Shown: piece after piece, positions 58,770-64,000 of the stretch
Numbering within the stretch: the stretch's first letter is position 1
Layout of the letters: the number at the start of each line of letters is the position of its first letter
From: CAZYAK01 sp964403335
Lineage (GTDB): Bacteria > Patescibacteriota > Gracilibacteria > Peribacterales > Peribacteraceae
Length of the DNA: 64,000 bases
Reading direction: 5' to 3'
NCBI GenBank assembly: GCA_964403335.1
Contig: CAYOFI010000002.1
Location: forward strand, 1-64,000
The notes under the pieces: generated by a model
What the model saw: only the letters and a program-made list of their open reading frames with translations
What the model was told of the DNA's origin: nothing
The model's database searches: none
Made by a program: the position numbers and the translations under genes

Positions 58770-60590
58770 TTAACGTTTCAGAACGGCCAAAAAGGCCTCT
58801 TGGCTCAGCGTGACCTTCCCCATCTGCTTCATCCGCTTTTTGCCTTTCTTCTGCTTATCCAACAGCTTGTTCTTGCGACTGACGTCACCGCCGTACAGAT
58901 AGCCAGTCACATCTTTGCGCAATGCGGAAATCGTCTCGCGGGCAACGACTTTTGATCCGATTGCCGCTTGGATCGGAATTTGGAACTGCGCTTTGGGAAT
59001 GACTTCTTTCAATTGTTTGCAGATGACGGCACCGACGTGGTGCGCCTCTGACCTATGGACGATCGTCGAAAGCGCTTCTGCCGGTTCACCAAGAAGCAAG
59101 ATATCCATCTTTTGCAAATCGCCAGCGCGGAATCCCAACTGTTCGTAGCTCATCGATGCGTACCCCGACGTGGCGGATTTCAATTTGTCGAAAAAGTCCA
59201 AGACAATTCCTTGCAGGGGAACTTCAAAATCGAGCAGTGCACGATCGGCATCCAGGTATTCCAATGTTTTATAGACGCCGCGGCGCTCTTGGACGAGCGA
59301 CATGCACGGGCCCACATCTTCCTTGCGGCAGACGATTTCCAACTTCACCCACGGTTCGCGCACTTCCACAATATAGGTTGGATCCGGAAAATCCGCGGGG
59401 TTTGAGAGGAGGGCGGTATCGGGTTCGTCGGTTTTGAGCAGGCTGGTGCGGATGATTTCACCAGGATTATGGGCATTCACTTTTACTTCGTAGAGCACGG
59501 ACGGCGCGGTGACGATGAGGTCACAGTTGTATTCGCGCTCCAGGCGTTCTTGGATGATATCCAAGTGCAGAAGTCCAAGAAATCCGCAGCGGAAGCCGTT
59601 GCCAAGCGCCGTGTTCTGTTCGGGCTCGATGGAAAGCGCGGCGTCATTCAGCGACAGTTTTTCCAAAGCCTCGCGTAGATCCGCATGGTTATCGGCTTCG
59701 CTCGGATACAGTCCGGCGAACACCATTGGCTGCACTTGCGTGTAGCCCGGCAACATCTCGGCGTGTTCTTTGGAGGCAATCGTGTCACCCACACGAACTT
59801 GGTGCACGTCTTTGAGGCCTGTGACGACATAACCGATTTGTCCTTCGCCGAGTATGGGATCTGAAACATATTTGGGCGAAAAATGCCCGACATCCAACAC
59901 TTCAAACTTCGTCTTGGTTCCGCGCAAATACATCATGTCCCCTTTTTTGATCTCCCCTTCCATCACGCGGCAGTACGCCACGCCACCACGATAGGTATCC
60001 ATGATCGCGTCGAAGATAAGGGCACGTGTTGCATCCGTAGTTCCAGTTTCATGGCGTAGCGGCTGAGGGATTCGCTCGATCACGGCATCCAAGACTTCCG
60101 GCACTCCCCTCCCCTCTTTTGCGGAGATCAACAAAATTTCTTCTTTGGAACATCCAAGCAACTTGATGACTTCCGCGCTGACCCGTTCGGGATCGGCCGC
60201 TGGCAGATCGATTTTGTTCAACACCGGAATCAATTTCAGATCATGTTCCATCGCCATGTAGAGCACGGCGAGTGTTTGCGCCTGAATCCCCTGCGACGCA
60301 TCGACGAGCAAAATCGCGCCTTCGCATGCGGCGAGTGAACGGCTGACTTCGTACCGGAAATCGGTGTGTCCCGGAGTATCGATCAAATTGATCTGCACGC
60401 CTTTGTACGTCATGCGCACCGGCTGCAATTTGATAGTGATGCCCCGCTCGCGCTCCAAATCCATCATGTCCAACGTCTGTTCTTTCATCTCCCGCTTTTG
60501 CAGCGTGCCGGTCACTTCGATCATACGGTCGCTCAAGGTCGACTTCCCGTGATCGATATGGGCGATGATGCAGAAGTTGCGGATATCCAT
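58770..60590 (-). CDS. lepA: elongation factor 4 (LepA)
   Basis: 606 aa. The G domain has AHIDHGKST, DTPGHTDF and NKIDLPAADPERV, followed by EF-G-like domains and the LepA-specific C-terminal domain (YGGDVSRKNKLLDKQKKGKKRMKQMG). It acts as a ribosomal back-translocase or initiation-quality factor. It is convergent with the planctomycete-type gene, 10 bp apart, and starts from the Met after AGGCGGCGA, one of the few places where a Shine-Dalgarno-like AGGCGG lies upstream. Confidence 0.96.
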   Translation of the reverse strand: MDIRNFCIIAHIDHGKSTLSDRMIEVTGTLQKREMKEQTLDMMDLERERGITIKLQPVRMTYKGVQINLIDTPGHTDFRYEVSRSLAACEGAILLVDASQGIQAQTLAVLYMAMEHDLKLIPVLNKIDLPAADPERVSAEVIKLLGCSKEEILLISAKEGRGVPEVLDAVIERIPQPLRHETGTTDATRALIFDAIMDTYRGGVAYCRVMEGEIKKGDMMYLRGTKTKFEVLDVGHFSPKYVSDPILGEGQIGYVVTGLKDVHQVRVGDTIASKEHAEMLPGYTQVQPMVFAGLYPSEADNHADLREALEKLSLNDAALSIEPEQNTALGNGFRCGFLGLLHLDIIQERLEREYNCDLIVTAPSVLYEVKVNAHNPGEIIRTSLLKTDEPDTALLSNPADFPDPTYIVEVREPWVKLEIVCRKEDVGPCMSLVQERRGVYKTLEYLDADRALLDFEVPLQGIVLDFFDKLKSATSGYASMSYEQLGFRAGDLQKMDILLLGEPAEALSTIVHRSEAHHVGAVICKQLKEVIPKAQFQIPIQAAIGSKVVARETISALRKDVTGYLYGGDVSRKNKLLDKQKKGKKRMKQMGKVTLSQEAFLAVLKR

Positions 60591-60630
60591 TCGCCGCCTA
60601 TGGTAGCGAAATACTCTGGTAAATGCGAAG

Positions 60631-61203
60631 TCACTTCTTGCTAATCATCCGCAAAAATAGCTCGTGAATCGCTGTTTCACCGCGAATCTCCGGGTGGAAC
60701 GTCCCCGCCAGCACACTCCCCTGCCGTACCAGGATCGGTTTTTTCTCATGTGATGCCAGGACTTCGACGTCCAGGCCGACGCGCGAGATGATCGGGGCCC
60801 GGATGAAGGCGACAGGCACAGGCCGATTGACACCTTTGACTTCGATCGGCGTCTCGAAGCTTTGTATCTGCGATCCGTAGGCATTTCGATCGACATCGAT
60901 GTCGATAAGCCCGAGCGTCTGCGGAGCATTTTTACCCAGCGCTTTTTTGGCAACGATGATCGCCCCCGCGCACGTCCCGTACACGGGCATGCCATTTTGG
61001 GCTCGCTCGACAATCACCTCCGCCATTCCAAATTGATAGAGAAATTGCGACATCACCGTGCTCTCGCCGCCGGGGATGATCAGTGCGTCGATCGTCTGCA
61101 AGGCCTCGGCCGTGCGGATTTCTTTTGCCGTCACGCTCAACGAGCGCAACACGGCGATGTGCTCCGCGAAATCTCCCTGTAGCGCAAGAACGCCAACTGT
61201 CAT
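60631..61203 (-). CDS. pdxT: pyridoxal 5'-phosphate synthase glutaminase subunit PdxT
   Basis: 190 aa. The class-I amidotransferase triad is visible: Cys78 in YGTCAGAII, His170 and Glu172 in FHPEIRGE, with the GGESTVM oxyanion region at 45-51. It feeds ammonia to PdxS, encoded on the same strand. One small unknown gene separates the two, an unusual interruption of a normally adjacent pair. Confidence 0.94.
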   Translation of the reverse strand: MTVGVLALQGDFAEHIAVLRSLSVTAKEIRTAEALQTIDALIIPGGESTVMSQFLYQFGMAEVIVERAQNGMPVYGTCAGAIIVAKKALGKNAPQTLGLIDIDVDRNAYGSQIQSFETPIEVKGVNRPVPVAFIRAPIISRVGLDVEVLASHEKKPILVRQGSVLAGTFHPEIRGETAIHELFLRMISKK

Positions 61204-61209
61204 AGAAAA

Positions 61210-61215
61210 ATCTTA
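61210..61215 (-). promoter_or_regulatory. -10 element of pdxT, leaderless
   Basis: TAAGAT preceded directly by TG on the minus strand ends 6 nt before the ATG at 61203. Confidence 0.42.
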
Positions 61216-61241
61216 CAGGAAAAAGAGCAACTCCACTGCTA

Positions 61242-61532
61242 TTAGCTGCCCTTGTGTTGCTGAGCTATTTTCCACCTATGATACAAAAATTTACCAATTG
61301 GCCCGTGTCCCACTGCTCCCGAAATTATTTGCAATTCGCTCCATGCGATTTTTTCAGAACTTCCGAACAAGCGCGCAATCCGAATTCTTTCAGTATTCAT
61401 GATGTCCATCTTTACTAACACGTTATACACATCGGGCCACGATGCACTTTCGTCCAACTCCAATTTTTGTTTTGCTTGCTGCAACAAAACTTCATCATCA
61501 TCGTGCCCGGGATCAATGTTGCTCAAGGCCAT
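61242..61532 (-). CDS. hypothetical protein between pdxS and pdxT
   Basis: 96 aa, acidic N-terminus (DPGHDDDEVL), helical and soluble. No family recognised. It lies between pdxS and pdxT on the same strand, so it might be co-transcribed with them, but pdxT has its own -10. Confidence 0.5.
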   Translation of the reverse strand: MALSNIDPGHDDDEVLLQQAKQKLELDESASWPDVYNVLVKMDIMNTERIRIARLFGSSEKIAWSELQIISGAVGHGPIGKFLYHRWKIAQQHKGS

Positions 61533-61561
61533 GTAAGCATTATATCACATTTAACTCTTCA

Positions 61562-62440
61562 TTACCATCCCCTGCCCTGCATCTTCACGGGTAGTGCATC
61601 GATTTCCAATCCTGGCATCGCTTCAGGAAGCCCGGTCGAAAGTTCAGCGAGCTTTTTGGGATCATTCCAATGGATCGTTGCTTGAACGATCGCTTCCGCT
61701 GTTCTCTTTGGATCTTTCGATTTGAATATTCCTGATCCCACGAATACTCCTTCAGCACCCAGTTCCATCAACAAAGCAGCATCTGCAGGGGTCGCGATTC
61801 CTCCCGCCACAAATGTCACGACGGGAAGACGCTGAGCTTCCGTCACTTTTTCCACAAGACTGACTGGCACGCGCTGTTCTTTTGCCCAATCAGCAATTGT
61901 TTCCGAGGTCATGCGCTGCAGATCCTTCATCTCTTTCTTGATCATTTTCAAGTGACGCACGGCTTCGATCACGTTTCCCGTTCCCGCTTCGCCTTTCGTG
62001 CGGATCATCGCCGCGCCTTCATGAATGCGACGCAGTGCTTCTCCCAAATTCGTCGCGCCGCAGACAAAGGGAATTTTGAACTGTGATTTTTCGACGTGAT
62101 CGAACGGATCGGCGGGAGTGAGCACTTCGGATTCGTCAATGAAATCAATTTCCAGTGCTTCGAGGATTTTTGCTTCTGCGGTGTGTCCGATTCGGACTTT
62201 TGCCATCACGGGAATACTAACGGCATCCTGAATCTCGCGAATCAGTTTCGGGTCGCTCATGCGGGCCACTCCTCCTTGTGCGCGGATGTCCGACGGTACG
62301 CGTTCCAGCGCCATCACCGCGCATGCGCCTGCGGCTTCCGCGATTTTTGCTTGGGACGCGGTGACCACATCCATGATGACCCCGCCCTTGAGCATGCGCG
62401 CCAGATCTTCGCCGAGTGTGTTGCGTTTCTCCGCAGCCAT
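61562..62440 (-). CDS. pdxS: pyridoxal 5'-phosphate synthase lyase subunit PdxS
   Basis: 292 aa. The TIM barrel shows Asp24 in VIMDVVTASQA, catalytic Lys81 in MAKVRIGH and Lys149 in TKGEAGTGN, with FVAGGIATPADAALLM in the phosphate-binding region. It builds PLP from ribose 5-phosphate, glyceraldehyde 3-phosphate and ammonia from PdxT. TAGGAT ends 6 nt before the ATG, so a leaderless mRNA is likely. Confidence 0.95.
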   Translation of the reverse strand: MAAEKRNTLGEDLARMLKGGVIMDVVTASQAKIAEAAGACAVMALERVPSDIRAQGGVARMSDPKLIREIQDAVSIPVMAKVRIGHTAEAKILEALEIDFIDESEVLTPADPFDHVEKSQFKIPFVCGATNLGEALRRIHEGAAMIRTKGEAGTGNVIEAVRHLKMIKKEMKDLQRMTSETIADWAKEQRVPVSLVEKVTEAQRLPVVTFVAGGIATPADAALLMELGAEGVFVGSGIFKSKDPKRTAEAIVQATIHWNDPKKLAELSTGLPEAMPGLEIDALPVKMQGRGW

Positions 62441-62446
62441 GTCGCA

Positions 62447-62452
62447 ATCCTA
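62447..62452 (-). promoter_or_regulatory. -10 element of pdxS, leaderless
   Basis: TAGGAT on the minus strand ends 6 nt before the ATG at 62440; it is preceded by TG. Confidence 0.42.
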
Positions 62453-62463
62453 CAGCATCACAC

Positions 62464-62492
62464 GTGACGGGAAAAGCCTTGGCGGGTAGAAT
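62464..62492 (+). promoter_or_regulatory. promoter of the bactofilin-like membrane protein
   Basis: GTGACG (62464-62469) and TAGAAT (62487-62492) are 17 nt apart; the ATG is at 62520 after a pyrimidine-rich leader. Confidence 0.5.
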
Positions 62493-62519
62493 GCTTGGTA
62501 ATTTCCCTTCCTTCCTCTC

Positions 62520-63719
62520 ATGCGTACGAAAATTATTTCTTTTGGTGCCATCGGTACCACTCTTCTTCTCGCAGCCACCATCGTGGCAGCGCAAAGCCCT
62601 TTGCAGCAGGGCATGGATATCGCCCGATTCCAGATGTCCGACGACGTCTATACCGCGGGCGGCAAATTCACCGTGAGTGAACTGGTCGCGGGCGATTTGG
62701 TGGCCGCGGGCGGCGAGATGCATGTCACCGGTAACGTGCGTCGGGACGTGATTGCTGCCGGCGGGCAAGTCGAACTCACGGGTCCCGTGGGCGACGATGT
62801 GCGCGTGGCAGGAGGCGACGTGGTGATCAACAGCAAAGTCGCAGGCGATATGGTGGTGACGGGCGGCGATGTCACGATCGGTCAGAACGCGACGATCGGC
62901 GGAGATTTGGCGGTGTTTGGCGGAAAAATAACAATGCTCGGAGCCGTGAAAGGTAAACTGACGGCTAAGGGCGGAGAGGTCGCTGTTGGCGGAACGGTGG
63001 GCGGCGATGCCGATGTGATGGCCGGGATGTTCACCCTCGACGGCATCATCAATGGAAAAAGCACGCTCGTGGCCGATACCATGAAATTCGGCCCACGCTC
63101 AAAGTTGACGCAAAACGTGCGGTACTGGACGAAAGCCGGCCAGATGAACTTGGCTCCCGCCCGTCCCGGCACGGCCGGAACGGTGTATGACCCCGCACTC
63201 GCTCCCCAGCGTGGCGACAGCCACATGGCTGCCAAGTGGATCGCCGGCATCGCGGGCATTTGGGCTTTCTACTCGGTTCTTGCATCCGCCTTGCTGGCGT
63301 TTATTTTCCTGATGCTCTTCCCGGGCACATTCAAAGATGCAGGAACATTGCTGCAGAAGAAACCGTGGAAGGCATTGCTGACGGGTTTCCTGTACTACGT
63401 CGTGACGCCGATTGCCGCGGGACTCTTCTTTCTCACCATCATCGGTATCCCGGTGGGATTGCTCTTGATGGCGCTGTACTTCGTCACCGTTCTTGCCGGT
63501 TCCGTGCTGACGTCGCTTGTTTTGACGCGTTGGATGGAGCACCGCATGAAGGCGAAATGGCACATGGTCGTGCTTGTCGGCGTGAGCGTCGGCATTTTGA
63601 TCGTCCTGAAGTTGCTCTGGTTCATCCCCGTTTTCGGCTGGCTTATCAAAGCCCTTCTGACATTCTTCGCCGTCGGGGCATTGTGCATGTCGATGTGGAG
63701 CCGCAAGAAGCACGCCTAA
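62520..63719 (+). CDS. bactofilin-like beta-helix membrane protein
   Basis: 399 aa. A signal peptide (about 1-25) is followed by a repetitive region (about 50-180) of short Gly/Val/Asp-rich turns (GDLVAAGGEMHVTGNVRRDVIAAGG style) as in bactofilins or polymer-forming cytoskeletal proteins. The C-terminal half holds four or so membrane helices. This differs from cytoplasmic bactofilins: the repeat domain should lie outside the membrane, so it may form an external scaffold or sense cell-surface conditions. Confidence 0.72.
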   Translation: MRTKIISFGAIGTTLLLAATIVAAQSPLQQGMDIARFQMSDDVYTAGGKFTVSELVAGDLVAAGGEMHVTGNVRRDVIAAGGQVELTGPVGDDVRVAGGDVVINSKVAGDMVVTGGDVTIGQNATIGGDLAVFGGKITMLGAVKGKLTAKGGEVAVGGTVGGDADVMAGMFTLDGIINGKSTLVADTMKFGPRSKLTQNVRYWTKAGQMNLAPARPGTAGTVYDPALAPQRGDSHMAAKWIAGIAGIWAFYSVLASALLAFIFLMLFPGTFKDAGTLLQKKPWKALLTGFLYYVVTPIAAGLFFLTIIGIPVGLLLMALYFVTVLAGSVLTSLVLTRWMEHRMKAKWHMVVLVGVSVGILIVLKLLWFIPVFGWLIKALLTFFAVGALCMSMWSRKKHA

Positions 63720-63737
63720 GAAAAATCCCCAATGACC

Positions 63738-63771
63738 AAATCCCAAATCCGCATGTGTGGATTTGGGATTT
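63738..63771 (+). terminator. perfect 13-bp hairpin after the bactofilin-like gene
   Basis: AAATCCCAAATCC and GGATTTGGGATTT pair perfectly around an 8-nt loop, 18 nt after the stop. It is AT-rich at the base and followed by TCC rather than a T-run. Confidence 0.6.
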
Positions 63772-63840
63772 TCCTCAGTTTTTACTTTCATAGTCTGAAA
63801 TCTCGTGGCAAGTTCCTTGCCGTCTTCCCGCCCCTTTTTC

Positions 63841-63960
63841 ATGCAAACATCCTTGGTGTTGATCAGTCTTCTTCTGATGATTGGTTTAGGGTTCATAGCC
63901 GGTGCGGCGATGGGGACGTTGCGGGTTCTGCTGGTAAGAAGAGCAGAAGCCCGATCGTAA
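63841..63960 (+). CDS. 39-aa single-pass membrane protein
   Basis: The ORF begins MQTSLVLISLLLMIGLGF and is one hydrophobic helix followed by a basic tail (RVLLVRRAEARS). Its TAA stop is the first part of a copy of palindromic element C. Short but well formed; family unknown. Confidence 0.5.
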   Translation: MQTSLVLISLLLMIGLGFIAGAAMGTLRVLLVRRAEARS

Positions 63961-64000
63961 AATTGCACCGAAGAAACAAGAAACAGTGAAGAAACAGGCA
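63958..64000. repeat. palindromic element C, copy 2 (runs off the window)
   Basis: aattgcaccgaagaaacaagaaacagtga matches the left arm of the element at 48040 and, in reverse, its right arm. It begins at a stop codon, as copy 1 does. Confidence 0.6.

Overview
The window reads as a compact bacterial chromosome segment of about half G+C, most likely from a Candidate Phyla Radiation / Patescibacteria genome, with Peregrinibacteria or Peribacteria the best guess. This is inference from gene content and style. Genes are densely packed, many small proteins resemble nothing I know, and surface proteins are numerous (SLH, DUF11, LPxTG-like, pseudopilins). TGA ends many genes normally, so the recoded-UGA CPR lineages are unlikely. 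There is no rRNA operon, transposase, integrase or CRISPR array.

Layout. 0-5 kb: partial tRNA-Ile, 2H phosphoesterase, isochorismatase-like hydrolase, VanW protein, M3 oligopeptidase. 5-11 kb: Gmad2 lipoprotein, then a minus-strand operon (response regulator, multi-TM protein, three paralogous pseudopilins), an SLH-CHRD surface protein and a signal-peptide-like micro-ORF. 11-20 kb: cca, endonuclease IV-like protein, Tat-signal protein, gap, dnaK under CIRCE control, unknown acidic proteins, obg. 20-27 kb: tRNA-Ala, amidinotransferase, processive GT2, tRNA-Phe, response regulator, small membrane proteins, DsbA-like thioredoxin protein, Ser/Ala-rich lipoprotein. 27-38 kb: recG, miaA, clpP, tgt, rplU, msrA, SLH-esterase fusion, XRE regulator, tRNA-Gln. 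38-45.5 kb: two giant tandem DUF11 surface proteins sharing an apparently identical 1,244-bp block. 45.5-57 kb: pth, PH-domain protein, lepB, secE-nusG, murJ, purL, SLH/PEGA protein, murC, FtsB-like protein, tRNA-fMet, rpmA. 57-64 kb: unknowns including a planctomycete-type protein, lepA, pdxT, pdxS and a bactofilin-like membrane protein.

Two genome-wide habits show up. First, Shine-Dalgarno sequences are essentially absent. Many genes have a -10 hexamer, often an extended TGn -10, ending only 6-11 nt before the start codon, so transcripts should be leaderless or nearly so; several start codons were chosen on that basis. Second, palindromic elements without clear T-tracts sit directly at gene 3' ends, including tRNA 3' ends, and sometimes supply the stop codon. 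The functional theme is housekeeping (translation, tRNA maturation, peptidoglycan, proteostasis) mixed with a large investment in the cell surface: pseudopilins, S-layer-type proteins, sortase-like tails, lipoproteins and disulfide chemistry.
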